A stretch of 64,000 bases of DNA from Clostridia bacterium (GTDB taxonomy: Bacteria > Bacillota > Clostridia > Christensenellales > Borkfalkiaceae): the NCBI GenBank assembly GCA_017522945.1, contig JAFWXT010000069.1:1-64000 (forward strand), read 5' to 3'. The notes under the pieces were generated by a model. That model made no database searches and was not told where the DNA came from. It saw only the letters and a list, made by a program, of their open reading frames with translations. How positions within the stretch are numbered: the stretch's first letter is position 1; each line of letters begins with the position of its first letter. The position numbers and the translations under genes are program-made. Of this stretch, positions 1 through 9,648 are shown in pieces.

Positions 1-600
1 CGTAAACCGAATCTATTAAATCACCAATTGTTAGGTTTTCTTCAAGACCTACTTCACCAATAGAACCATCTGCAAGTAAAGTATCAAGTAAACCGGCTAC
101 GTCTTCAATTAATTCTTGTTCTTCAGGGATTACTGCAACTAAAATTTCTTCAACAGCATCAATTACGTCTGAAGTTTCAATTTCAAGAAGTTCTTGAGCC
201 GTATTTTCACCAATAGTTACGTCTTCTAATAAACCTGAAACTGCATCAACGATAGTCGAAATAGTTCCGTCTTCGTCTTCTACAAAGTTATCTACTACGC
301 CGTAAACCGAATCTATTAAATCACCAATTGTTAGGTTTTCTTCAAGACCTACTTCACCAATAGAACCATCTGCAAGTAAAGTATCAAGTAAACCGGCTAC
401 GTCTTCAATTAATTCTTCGTTTTCAGGAATTACTGCAACAAGAATTTCGGTAACCGCATCAATTACGTCTGAAGTTTCAATTTCAAGAAGTTCATCAACC
501 GTATTTTCGCCAATAGTTACGTCTTCTAATAAACCTGAAACTGCATCAACGATAGTCGAAATAGTTCCGTCTTCGTCTTCTACAAAGTTTTCAGCTATAA
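1..600. repeat. Two near-identical 300-bp tandem coding repeats
   Basis: Bases 1-300 and 301-600 start with the same run (cgtaaaccgaatctatta) and stay aligned without gaps, differing at only a small number of positions, mostly around 113-160 versus 413-460. The period is exactly 100 codons, so the reading frame of the giant repeat protein is kept. The array continues past the window start, so total copy number is unknown. More diverged copies can be followed to about base 2350. Confidence 0.95.
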
Positions 601-3600
601 CATAAATATCATCGATTAATCCACCGATTGTTAAATCTGTAAGATGAGCATCCCCAATATAATCGCCGTCAAATAAACCTTCAACAAAATCAGCGATATC
701 TTTAGCAATTTCTTCATCAACTCCAGCAATTACTAAAATGTCTTCAAGAGCATCAACAGTTTCACTAACCAATAAATTAGAGATTCCGTCTTCTATTTTA
801 TGAACGTTAACTTCATCTAATAAATTAGCAACGATTTCAACGATTTGAGAAACTTCTTCAGGAACTTCAAAATTATCCACAACGTCATAAACCGAGGTAA
901 TTACGCCACCCAAAGTTAAAGTTGAAGACATAGCAAGATCTCTTAGCGTTGTATCTTCCAATAAATCGTCAAGAAGAACGCAAACATCTTTAACTACTTG
1001 TTCATTTTCTTCAGGCATAATTGCAACGCCAACAGTTTCGATAGTTGCAATTAAATCATTTACTAAAATATCTAAGAAATCTTCTTGGAAATTAGCAAAA
1101 GTAACGTCATCTAACAAAGTAGTTATCGCGCCAACAACAGTTGGTAAAGGTTCTTCGCCGTAATAGTTATCGATAATATTGTAAACGCCTTCAATAAGAC
1201 CACCTACAGTCATATCTGTAGGCATAAATTCAGGAGCGCTTATTGAACCGCCTAAAACTTCTTCAAGTAAAGCGCATAGTTCATCGATAGTTTGTTTAGT
1301 GTTTTCATCAGTAATAGCTACAGCGCAAATTTCATTTACACTGTTAATTACGTCATCAATTTCAATATTTAAGGTTCCATCTACAAACTCATCGATTACA
1401 ACCTCACCATAAAGTTCTGAAAGTTCAGCAAATAGTTTTTCAACCGTTTTGTTATCTACGTAAATATCAACAATACCGTAAACTTGATCAATAACAGCTG
1501 AAACTTCTAAGCCTGTTTGTAAGCCAAAATCACCCAAGCTTCCAGCTAATACGTCGGTCAATAAATCACCAACTTTTTCTACTAATTCTTCATTGCCAGG
1601 AACTAATATATTAGCGATTGAGCAAATGCTTTCAGTAATAGAGTCAACAGATAATTCATTATCAATTTGTGGGTTATTTAAATCGCCAATAAGTAAATTC
1701 GTCAATAATTCGTTAAGCTCATCAACCAATTGTTCGTTGCCTGGAGCTACGATTTTAACGATTTCATTTACAGTTTCTACGATAGCGTCAAGTTCTAATG
1801 CAGTTAAATCGTCGGCAAGATTTTCAACCTCAACCTTATCGAATAAACCGGCAACTTCTTCAACGATTGCACCAACATTTTCATCTTCATAGAAAACTTC
1901 AACTACAGAATATACATCTCTTAAAAGTTCGCCAGCGGTTAATTTTTCAGTAAGTTTTACGTCGCTTACAGTTCCGTCAAGCGTTTCAGTTAAAAGTTTA
2001 GATACTTCGGTTATAACTTCCTCATTGCCTGGAGCTGCAAGGTTTACAACGTCACAAATTTGCTCAACAACGAAGTCAATTTGCAAGCCACCAAAATCAT
2101 TTGCAAAATCGGTAAGAGTTACGTCGTTAAATAGTGTTGCAACTTCTTCAACGATTGCGCCAACCTTTTCATCTTGATAGAAATCATCAACAATTGAGTA
2201 AAGGTCTGTTATAAGTTCGCCAACAGTAACTTCTTCACTAACTTGAACGTCACTTAAAGGTCCACTAAGTACGTCGGCAAGAAGAGCAACCACGTCGCTT
2301 ACGACCTCAGGTTTAATTGTTTCTTCAAGACCGGCAATTTCAGCTAATGCGTTAACACCGGCTTCAAAAACTTCAAGAACGTAATCTACTTCATAGCTTA
2401 AAATCTTATCGCCACCGTTTGCTAAATCTTGAACGATCAATAAAACCGAACTATTTAAAAGCTCGCTCATAGCATGGCTTTCATCTTCAGCCCATATATA
2501 TTTTTGGCCAATTCTATCAAAGTCTTCTAATTCTTTATCTAACTTAACTAAGCCAATTTCTAAAACGTCACCAACGCGAACACCAACAATTTCTTCACAA
2601 ACGTCAGCTATCGATTCTTCGTTAACTAAAGCTTCAACAACGTATGCAATCTCAAGATCGAAAAGTTCAGTTAAAGAATTCGAATAAACGTGATTTCCGT
2701 TTTCTGTTTCGCTATAATATTGCTCGTTTTCTGCATCGTATTTAATATCAAGAACTGCCCCGGCAACTTCACCGATGGTAGTTTCTGGGAATAGTGCTTT
2801 TACTATTTGTTCAACCGAGAAATCACTTTCTACTAAGTTGAATATATTGTCAAATGAGAAATCTAAAATTAAAGAAAGGAAAGCATCGTCGCATATCCAT
2901 GCGCCGTTTTCATCCTTTTCAATTGATAAAATATCGCCGATAGCAACGTCACCAAGGGCATTTCTGAACGCTGCAACGATGTTTTCTAAGTTATATTCTT
3001 CAAGCAATAAATCTGCAATGCGAATATTAAATATGCCTGCAAGTAAAGCATTTTCTTCTTCTTTTATGCCAAGCATATCACCTAAAGTGGTATCTCCAAA
3101 TGATTCGTTAAGGTTTGAAATTAACGACTTAATGAAAGTATTAACGTCAAATTCACCACCTTCTTGACCTGCAAGTAATTTGCTTACTTGTAAGCCACGA
3201 AGCCCGTCGATTGCAGGAATAGCACCTTCTTTTATGCCAAGCATATCCAAAATCATACCAACTTCAAGTTTGCCGATAAGCTTATCAACTAACCCGATTA
3301 AATCGCCATGATTTTCAATAATAGCCGAGATATCAAGGTTGGCAACGATTTGCATAAGTTCAGGCGCTGGGTTACCATCTTTATCAACCCACTTTTCATC
3401 ACCATCTTCGTCGGTGTAGCCAAGCAAATATCCAAGCTCGACATTAGGAAGAAGTTTGGTGTATAAGAAATCGTATCCGCCTTCAGAGTTTTTAACGAAC
3501 AAGTCGGCAAGAGTAGTACCGCCAAGAACCTTTGAGCGAAGTTCAACTTCTTCAAGAAGGTCGGGCGCTACGGTTGCAACCACGTCACATAGGATTTCTT

Positions 3601-4405
3601 CTAAAGGCATAGCCGCAATAGAACTTAACGAACCTTCCATAAGTTCGTTCATAACGTCAAACTCGCCGTAAACCATTTCAGCAATAACGTCAAGAGAAAC
3701 GTTGCCTAATAGATTTAAAACGCGAAGGCTTTTCGCCTTTTCAGTTTTTTGAAGTTCATATGTATATTCGTGAGTTTCAGGGCTATAAACCGATTCAAAG
3801 TATTCAGGAAGTAAAGCGCCTAACTTTAACGACTTTAATGCTTTGATAAGACCAAGTTCTTGGGTTCTTTCATCAGTTTGGATCAATTCGTTAAGAGTGT
3901 AGTCACCAAGTTTTTCCTGCGCTTCTCTTGAAAGAATTTGGTTTAAATCCTTAGGGCCGTCTGCCGTTTTTAATAAACTTGGGAGCAACGGATACAAAGC
4001 CCTAACTTTGATACTATCAAGTAAAGCTTCAAAACCGCCGTCACCGATACTAAAAATGGAAATTCCCATTAAAGCGGCCCAATCTTTCCCGCTCTTATCA
4101 ACACCGCTTAAGTCAAAACCTGCAGTTTTTAAAAGACTTTCAACGTCTAATCCGTATTCAGCTTCTAAACGAGAAAGTGTGTAATCATCAGGATTTTTCA
4201 TTGCGTTTTGCAATAAAAGCAACAAATCCTCAATCGATTGATCGTTAATATCGCCTAAAGCAGGATCTTGCTCTGTAACGATACCAACAGGTTTAATGTT
4301 CTTATACGCCCAGAACCCTGCAGTGACTGCTACGCCAAGAGGTGCTGCGATCGTAAAGATCATTCCGAGTACAAATGCCAGTACTCTTCTAAAAAGATTT
4401 CCCAT
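1..4405 (-). CDS. Giant membrane-anchored or exported repeat protein, C-terminus outside window
   Basis: I do not recognise the family. The ATG at 4405 has an AGGAG site 8 nt upstream, and the frame stays open to the window edge, about 1,468 codons. Residues about 5-30 are hydrophobic (RVLAFVLGMIFTIAAPLG) behind two arginines, fitting a signal anchor or an uncleaved signal peptide. The rest is acidic and rich in Leu, Val and Ile, with no cysteine cluster or catalytic motif that I can see. From about residue 500 it settles into a degenerate unit of about 100 residues. Recurrent pieces are LTIGDLIDSVYG, VDAVSGLLEDVTIGE, IETSDVIDAV and AGLLDTLLADGS. The two units nearest the edge are almost identical. 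A long extracellular helical-repeat stalk or adhesin is the simplest guess; function is unknown. Confidence 0.85.
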   Translation of the reverse strand, partial: MGNLFRRVLAFVLGMIFTIAAPLGVAVTAGFWAYKNIKPVGIVTEQDPALGDINDQSIEDLLLLLQNAMKNPDDYTLSRLEAEYGLDVESLLKTAGFDLSGVDKSGKDWAALMGISIFSIGDGGFEALLDSIKVRALYPLLPSLLKTADGPKDLNQILSREAQEKLGDYTLNELIQTDERTQELGLIKALKSLKLGALLPEYFESVYSPETHEYTYELQKTEKAKSLRVLNLLGNVSLDVIAEMVYGEFDVMNELMEGSLSSIAAMPLEEILCDVVATVAPDLLEEVELRSKVLGGTTLADLFVKNSEGGYDFLYTKLLPNVELGYLLGYTDEDGDEKWVDKDGNPAPELMQIVANLDISAIIENHGDLIGLVDKLIGKLEVGMILDMLGIKEGAIPAIDGLRGLQVSKLLAGQEGGEFDVNTFIKSLISNLNESFGDTTLGDMLGIKEEENALLAGIFNIRIADLLLEEYNLENIVAAFRNALGDVAIGDILSIEKDENGAWICDDAFLSLILDFSFDNIFNLVESDFSVEQIVKALFPETTIGEVAGAVLDIKYDAENEQYYSETENGNHVYSNSLTELFDLEIAYVVEALVNEESIADVCEEIVGVRVGDVLEIGLVKLDKELEDFDRIGQKYIWAEDESHAMSELLNSSVLLIVQDLANGGDKILSYEVDYVLEVFEAGVNALAEIAGLEETIKPEVVSDVVALLADVLSGPLSDVQVSEEVTVGELITDLYSIVDDFYQDEKVGAIVEEVATLFNDVTLTDFANDFGGLQIDFVVEQICDVVNLAAPGNEEVITEVSKLLTETLDGTVSDVKLTEKLTAGELLRDVYSVVEVFYEDENVGAIVEEVAGLFDKVEVENLADDLTALELDAIVETVNEIVKIVAPGNEQLVDELNELLTNLLIGDLNNPQIDNELSVDSITESICSIANILVPGNEELVEKVGDLLTDVLAGSLGDFGLQTGLEVSAVIDQVYGIVDIYVDNKTVEKLFAELSELYGEVVIDEFVDGTLNIEIDDVINSVNEICAVAITDENTKQTIDELCALLEEVLGGSISAPEFMPTDMTVGGLIEGVYNIIDNYYGEEPLPTVVGAITTLLDDVTFANFQEDFLDILVNDLIATIETVGVAIMPEENEQVVKDVCVLLDDLLEDTTLRDLAMSSTLTLGGVITSVYDVVDNFEVPEEVSQIVEIVANLLDEVNVHKIEDGISNLLVSETVDALEDILVIAGVDEEIAKDIADFVEGLFDGDYIGDAHLTDLTIGGLIDDIYVIAENFVEDEDGTISTIVDAVSGLLEDVTIGENTVDELLEIETSDVIDAVTEILVAVIPENEELIEDVAGLLDTLLADGSIGEVGLEENLTIGDLIDSVYGVVDNFVEDEDGTISTIVDAVSGLLEDVTIGENTAQELLEIETSDVIDAVEEILVAVIPEEQELIEDVAGLLDTLLADGSIGEVGLEENLTIGDLIDSVY

Positions 4406-5204
4406 ATGTCATCTCCTTGAATGAATTTGACCGCTATGCCTAAAGGGCATAATACGGCCTTTTTTAAATGACTGCTATAATTATATAATAATATAACACC
4501 GTTGTCAATAAATAAGCGCGGTTTTCTATAAATAATTAAAATATTTTACAAAACTTTCACAAAAAATTTTCAAAAATTTCACCACCCTTCAATACTGTGG
4601 ATAACATTGTGGACATTTTTTACTGTAAAATTTAAACTCATAAGCAACTTTTACCCAAAAACGAGAAAGAAGGCACGCTCTTTTACTCTCACACAAACCC
4701 TCTTTTTATATCGGTTCTTTTTCAAATTATCATAGATAATTTTAAGCACAATGCTTATTCTCCTTAGAAAAAGGCTTAAAAATCTATAAATTTACAGCAC
4801 CTTAAAACCATATATGATTGCGTAAAAATCTTGTAAAAATGTTGATATAGTTATGCACAATTTCACATTTTTGATTGTGAGTTTTAAAGATTTTATCTGA
4901 ATTTTTATCAATTTTCGCTATTTTTTACTAAATTCCAACAAGGTTTTTTTAGGTCTTTGTTTTAGTGTTTTTTTAGCCTAATTTTTCACTAATTTAAAGT
5001 AAAAATTTATCATTTTTCACTGCACATAGCCATTTTTTTAAGATGTAGTTTATTTTTTTTAGCCACTTTTACTACAAACCAAAATTTACTTGGATTTTCT
5101 TTTATCCGTTCACACGTTCATAATCGTTCATCGATTATTTCAAACGTAAAGCAATAAAAACGCAAAACGCTCGTTTATCACCTTATAGGGTAACTTTTGA
5201 ACAA
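4406..5204. other. AT-rich intergenic region with DnaA-box-like 9-mers
   Basis: This 800-base spacer has no supportable gene. It is very AT-rich. It holds a perfect DnaA-box 9-mer (TGTGGATAA, 4596-4604), a near match 12 bases on (TGTGGACAT, 4608-4616) and a TTATGCACA variant (4851-4859). A small inverted repeat (GCCTAAAGGGC, 4438-4448) lies just upstream of the giant repeat gene. A minus-strand copy of the interspersed CCCTATAAGG element sits at about 5168-5194. The promoter of the giant repeat gene must be in the right-hand part, but I cannot pick a convincing pair of boxes. Confidence 0.6.
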
Positions 5205-5236
5205 AAAAACGCCCCCGAGTTGTTCTCAAGGGCGTT
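5203..5236 (-). terminator. Rho-independent terminator after the lipid kinase gene
   Basis: Read on the minus strand, AACGCCC and GGGCGTT pair around a loop and are followed by a run of seven T. It lies 42 bases past the stop codon of the lipid kinase. Confidence 0.85.
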
Positions 5237-5277
5237 AAATTTTTATTATCACTTTAAAAGTACAGGATTTTAAAGAC

Positions 5278-6144
5278 TTAAGGTCTAAACAATTTCAATT
5301 TACCTTTCTCAATATGTACGTCAAATTTAATATCTCGGTAAATTTCACCGTCGATCTCAATGCTTATAGGATGGTCAAAAATAGCTTCGGCATGGTCTTG
5401 GCGAACGTAATCACAAAATTCTTGTTCCAAAATTTTACCTTTCATAAGTTTGATTAAATAACCTATCATTTTCGACTTTTTCATTCTGTTAACGATAATA
5501 AAGTCCATTTGATTATCGGCAGGCTCAGCGTTAGGACACATAGGAATACCACCGCCAAAGAATTTTCCGTTACAGCAACAAACTATCATCGCACTACGGT
5601 CTTGCGTTTCATCACCTTTTCTCAATTTAAAATCGTAAAATTTAAATTTAATAAGGCTTACTATTAAAGAGCAAAAGTATTTTATTTTACCTTTTAAAAT
5701 TTTATTTCGTTCACAACGCTCTAAAATTTCAACGTCGATACCAGTTCCTACGATATTGGCACATCGAATTCCGTCACAAACCAAAAAGTCGGTTTCCTTT
5801 GCTTCGCCGTCAATAATAAGAGCAAGCGACTTTTCAACGTTTAAAGGTATTTTCACGCTTTCAATAAAATCGTTACCGCTACCAACGGGAATAATACCTA
5901 AATTTACCTTTTCAACATCTAACCCGTTTAAAACTTCGTGAATAGTTCCATCACCGCCAACGGCAACAATTGTTTTCGCTCCGCTTTCACTTAATTGTTT
6001 TGCAAGTTCGGTTGCATGCTTAGGATATTCCGTACGGTAAAAAGAATGCTCTATACCGCGCGCATTTAAAATTTCGCTAATTTTTTGTTCGACTTTAGAG
6101 CCCATACCAGAGCCCGATTTGCCGTTTATAATAAAATGAATCAT
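5278..6144 (-). CDS. Diacylglycerol/lipid kinase family protein (DagK/YegS type)
   Basis: ATP-dependent kinase of the DAGK catalytic-domain family, which phosphorylates diacylglycerol or related lipids at the cytoplasmic membrane face. The N-terminus has the nucleotide-binding start IHFIINGKSGSG, then AVGGDGTIHEVLNGL (the conserved GGDGT motif) and GIIPVGSGNDF, all diagnostic. About 288 residues, the usual length. I choose ATG 6144, which has GGGAG 5 bases upstream, over the in-frame TTG four codons earlier. The exact lipid substrate cannot be told from sequence; a housekeeping DgkB-like or a BmrU-like role are both possible. It is a single-gene unit with its own terminator. Confidence 0.88.
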   Translation of the reverse strand: MIHFIINGKSGSGMGSKVEQKISEILNARGIEHSFYRTEYPKHATELAKQLSESGAKTIVAVGGDGTIHEVLNGLDVEKVNLGIIPVGSGNDFIESVKIPLNVEKSLALIIDGEAKETDFLVCDGIRCANIVGTGIDVEILERCERNKILKGKIKYFCSLIVSLIKFKFYDFKLRKGDETQDRSAMIVCCCNGKFFGGGIPMCPNAEPADNQMDFIIVNRMKKSKMIGYLIKLMKGKILEQEFCDYVRQDHAEAIFDHPISIEIDGEIYRDIKFDVHIEKGKLKLFRP

Positions 6145-6388
6145 AACCTCTCCCAAATATTAAGGATAAACCAAGAAGCAATCATATCGTTTTAAAAGTT
6201 ATTTTAATTATACACTTACAAATTCAAAAAGGCAACCAAATTTTTATTACAAACGCAAAAAAACACGCCTTAAAAAGACTACTTTCTGCCTTTAATTTGC
6301 GTGATTTTTAGTAAAATGTAGGGCTATAACGCGATTATCGGTACTTTCACTTAGTATTTAACGCGAATTTTTTAAACACACAAAAAAT

Positions 6389-6421
6389 AAAAGCGCCATA
6401 AAAAATTATAGCGCTTTTTTG
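6389..6421. terminator. Bidirectional hairpin terminator after the secreted nuclease
   Basis: AAAGCGC and GCGCTTT arms around an AT-rich loop, with A-rich sequence on one side and a T-run on the other. It lies 20 bases past the nuclease stop on the minus strand. Confidence 0.8.
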
Positions 6422-6440
6422 TAAAATCTTAATTTATTTA

Positions 6441-9224
6441 TTATTTTTTGCGTTTTCTATCGATAATCACACTAGCCACAGCAAGCGCAATTATTCCCAT
6501 TGAACCAAAATCAATAGAGGATTTACAACCCTTTTTCTCGGCAACAATAGGTGAAATTGTTGCTTTTTGAGTTTCACCGCAATGAATACAAGTTCTTGTT
6601 TTTTCACCTGCTTCACTTGTTGTTGGTTCTTTAGTTGTTACCCATTCACCGTATTCGTGGTTGCATTTAGGTTGTTCTTCACCGCCACCTTGATTGCCTT
6701 CGTTGCCAGTATTTCCGCCTTCGTTACCGCCTTCGTTTCCACCTTCATTGCCACCTTCATTGCCACTGCCTACAGCATAGAATTTAGCATAGAATGGATC
6801 GTCGGCAACCTTACAAGGTCCTATAGAAGTGTAATTTTTATCATTTCTTGTTCCAAGTAAATAATCAACACCATCAACGCTTGTGATTACTGTTTGTTTT
6901 TCAGTATTATAAGTATAAACTGTTGAAGCAGTTGTTTCATAAACGGCATTTACGTGAGTTCCGCTTACAACACAGTTGATGTAATTCTTTACTCCATTTA
7001 TCATAGCGTATAAATAATATCCGCCGTTTGTATTTTCAAGATATACGTCAAGCGCTGCAGATGAATCGGCTGTTGTTGCGAGGTAATAAGTAGAGTGCAT
7101 ACCACCTGCCAAATAATAAACGTCAGTTCCTGCCATAGTTTGAATCATGCCAAACTTGTAAGCTACGCCAGCTTGTGGGTTAGCTACAACAGTAAGATCG
7201 CTTGGTTGTTGTTCAGTGCCACCTTGGTTACCGCCTTGTTCGCCAGAGGTTGCGCCACAAACGGTACAAGTTCCATTTTCATAGCTATGACCAGAAGCTG
7301 CAACGATTTGTTGAGCTAATAGAATTTCACCGCAATCTGCGCACTTACTACCAGCTGTTAAACCTGTTTTAGTACAAGTTGGAGCAACGGCTTGTATTTG
7401 TGTTACATTAGTGTGTTCACATTCGCTAGGAAGAACTTCACCGCCACCGCTAGTTTCTTCGCCATAGAAGATAATAGAGTTAATCATACATCTCTTACCA
7501 GATGTAAGAGTAGCAAAAGAAATAGTTTTATTAGTTGTAGTATCAACCTCTATATCGGTATATTCGCCATTGTTTGATGCTGTTGAAATCGTATAAGTAT
7601 CGTCGTTAACTTTAACGCTCGTTGTGTTTGCTTTGTGTTGAGCAACCTTTAACACAACCTTAACGATTTCATTTGGCACTGTGAAGCTAAAACTACCAGC
7701 CGCACCGCCCGAGCCTACTTTTAAACAACCGTTACCCTTCGCATCTCGAGAATTTGGGAAAATATTTGATGCTCCAGTAATATTTAAAGTATAACCGCCT
7801 ACTGTTTCAACATAAGAAGTTGCACTCGTGCCATTGTCGTAATGTGAGCTTGAACCGTCAGCGCCAAGTTCAAACACAACGCCTTCGGTGTTAACGTTAG
7901 CCTTTTGTTCACCGCAAACGCTACAAGATTCACCAATATAGTTGTGACCCGGAGCTTCGATTGTTTCGTTTTTATTTCCACCGCAAACACTACAAGTATA
8001 AGTTCTAACCCCTGCAGTGGTACAAGTAGGTTGAGTAGTTACCGTTCCACTACCAAAAGTATGAGCGGTTTTAGGTATTGGCTGAGTAATGTTTTCGTGG
8101 CAATTCAAGCAAGTAAAGCTTTTTAAGCCTGCAACCGAACAAGTTGGTTGTGTAATTATTGTTTCTTCACTATAACTATGACCTGTTGCTTTGATCGTTT
8201 GCGCGTTAGTTATATTAGCTCCACAATCTAAACATTTAACGCCTGCTTGGTTACCATCTTCGGTACAAGTAGGTGCTTTATAAGCAACGTTTACAGTATT
8301 TTTATGATCACACGCCATTGACATAGAAGGTGTTGTTATACCCTTAGGGATTTCTTCGCCGAACAATAACCAAGCGTATTCTGGATAATCAACGAATACG
8401 TTGCGCGTACCAGTAATAGATTGAACAGCGTCGTTTCTACCCATTTCCCACGTATCAACAGGGTCTTCTGCCATCCATTTTAATAGGGTATCCATATTTT
8501 GCATAACACCGCTTTGTCCCCACATATAACTTGTGTTACCCCAGCGTGTATAAACGTAAAGCACAATTCTCGCGCAGTCACCGCGAACGTTTTGCCCTTC
8601 ACAGTTTGGATCGTAATAACTCCCGCCGTCACCGTAAGCTGTATTACCGCGTGAGCTATTTTCACTTGTAGCGGTAGGGCGTAACATCATAATATCGTTT
8701 TCGTCTTGTCCGCCAAGCCCCTTACTGTTAGGCCAAGTATGTTCTCTATTCCAAGAAGGACTACTGCCCCACCCTCCGTTTAAAGAAGTTGCAGAATAAA
8801 AAGAAGATATTTTCGAGTAATCGCTATCAACGCAGTCGGTATATTTATATAAGTCTTTTGTTGCATCATAAGACGTTTTATAGCTATGCTTACTCGACAT
8901 TAAAGTCTTTAGCGAAGAATATAACGCACTGCTTGAAGCATTTGATTGAGAAGTTCCACCCGATAAATTTTTCATCGTTGAATAAACGTAGCTACCAGTG
9001 TAAAAATTTTGGGCATGGGTTGAAAGGAAGGTTGCCTTTTCATCTCTTACCCCCCAGTTTACTACATAATTACCAACCTTAACGTATTCAACGTCTTCAG
9101 CCTTTGTATAACCAGTTGGAGTTGTTGGTGTTTTAGCAGCGTAAACGCTTGTAATGCCAACGGTTGGAAGAAGTAGAGAGCAAATTAAAGCAAATGCTAC
9201 GATAATTCTTTTAAATGACTTCAT
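6441..9224 (-). CDS. Secreted endonuclease I-family nuclease with Cys-rich repeats and membrane tail
   Basis: Extracellular DNA/RNA-degrading enzyme of the bacterial endonuclease I family. A signal peptide ending near VYAA (residue ~30) is followed by the nuclease domain (residues ~50-295), with the hallmark NREHTWPNSKGLGG, then DIMMLRPT and SRGNTAYG. After it come about seven Cys/His-containing units of about 35 residues (for example CDHKN, APTCTEDG, KCLDCGAN). They are split by a beta-rich region (about 440-590) and a second globular part (about 670-820). A Gly/Asn/Glu linker made of GNEG repeats precedes the end. The C-terminus is KKGCKSS, a hydrophobic stretch and DRKRKK, which looks like a cell-envelope retention tail. 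Start ATG has GAGG 4-5 bases upstream. Probable role: nutrient scavenging from extracellular nucleic acid. Confidence 0.88.
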   Translation of the reverse strand: MKSFKRIIVAFALICSLLLPTVGITSVYAAKTPTTPTGYTKAEDVEYVKVGNYVVNWGVRDEKATFLSTHAQNFYTGSYVYSTMKNLSGGTSQSNASSSALYSSLKTLMSSKHSYKTSYDATKDLYKYTDCVDSDYSKISSFYSATSLNGGWGSSPSWNREHTWPNSKGLGGQDENDIMMLRPTATSENSSRGNTAYGDGGSYYDPNCEGQNVRGDCARIVLYVYTRWGNTSYMWGQSGVMQNMDTLLKWMAEDPVDTWEMGRNDAVQSITGTRNVFVDYPEYAWLLFGEEIPKGITTPSMSMACDHKNTVNVAYKAPTCTEDGNQAGVKCLDCGANITNAQTIKATGHSYSEETIITQPTCSVAGLKSFTCLNCHENITQPIPKTAHTFGSGTVTTQPTCTTAGVRTYTCSVCGGNKNETIEAPGHNYIGESCSVCGEQKANVNTEGVVFELGADGSSSHYDNGTSATSYVETVGGYTLNITGASNIFPNSRDAKGNGCLKVGSGGAAGSFSFTVPNEIVKVVLKVAQHKANTTSVKVNDDTYTISTASNNGEYTDIEVDTTTNKTISFATLTSGKRCMINSIIFYGEETSGGGEVLPSECEHTNVTQIQAVAPTCTKTGLTAGSKCADCGEILLAQQIVAASGHSYENGTCTVCGATSGEQGGNQGGTEQQPSDLTVVANPQAGVAYKFGMIQTMAGTDVYYLAGGMHSTYYLATTADSSAALDVYLENTNGGYYLYAMINGVKNYINCVVSGTHVNAVYETTASTVYTYNTEKQTVITSVDGVDYLLGTRNDKNYTSIGPCKVADDPFYAKFYAVGSGNEGGNEGGNEGGNEGGNTGNEGNQGGGEEQPKCNHEYGEWVTTKEPTTSEAGEKTRTCIHCGETQKATISPIVAEKKGCKSSIDFGSMGIIALAVASVIIDRKRKK

Positions 9225-9278
9225 AATTCCTCTTTTGAAAACATTTTTTTAGTAGCGCACATACTCGCCACAATACAT

Positions 9279-9307
9279 ATTGTATCAAAATATTTTTTTA
9301 CTGTCAA
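9279..9307 (-). promoter_or_regulatory. Sigma-A promoter of the secreted nuclease gene
   Basis: On the minus strand TTGACA (9307-9302) and TACAAT (9284-9279) are separated by 17 bases. Transcription would start about 45-50 bases upstream of the ATG. Confidence 0.75.
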
Positions 9308-9564
9308 TATATATATCTACAAAAAACAATTTTTCACAAAAACTACTCAATTAAAACTTTGGTTAAAAAAAGTTATTAGTCACAATCCCTTAACTCGAAT
9401 AATAACGCAAACTTATGCTAACGCGATATTTTTTTATTTAAACCTGAGTGTAAATAAAAAGGCTTCCCACTTAAAAAGGCTTCCCGCCTTTACCCTGTCA
9501 TACTGAACGTTAGTCGATTCATTATCTCTCTTTGCCATTAAACAAAACAGCAAATTCAAAATGC

Positions 9565-9593
9565 TTGATTTTTAAAGTCACATAATATATAAT
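9565..9593 (+). promoter_or_regulatory. Sigma-A promoter of the acetyltransferase gene
   Basis: TTGATT (9565-9570), a 17-base spacer and TATAAT (9588-9593). It lies 55 bases before the ATG. Confidence 0.7.
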
Positions 9594-9648
9594 ATGATAT
9601 ATATCAAAAAGCTAAAAGCATAAATAAACAAAAAAAGAAGAGTATTTT

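Larger units (their letters stand above)
9225..9648. other. Intergenic region between divergent nuclease and acetyltransferase genes
   Basis: Holds the two divergent promoters listed separately. It also holds a doubled AAGGCTTCCC (about 9469-9488) and one partial copy of the interspersed TGTCATACTGA repeat (about 9497-9522). No gene is seen. Confidence 0.7.

Noticed and set aside
1593-3671. Four plus-strand ORFs (99, 130 and 71 aa, and one on minus frame 3298-3555) inside the giant repeat gene
   Set aside because: They run antisense or out of frame to the long open minus-strand frame, are Ser-rich shadows of it, and lack ribosome binding sites.
4596-4859. Chromosome origin in the 4.4-5.2 kb spacer
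   Set aside because: Gene direction does not switch here and no replication gene is adjacent; the recF-dnaA gap is the better candidate.
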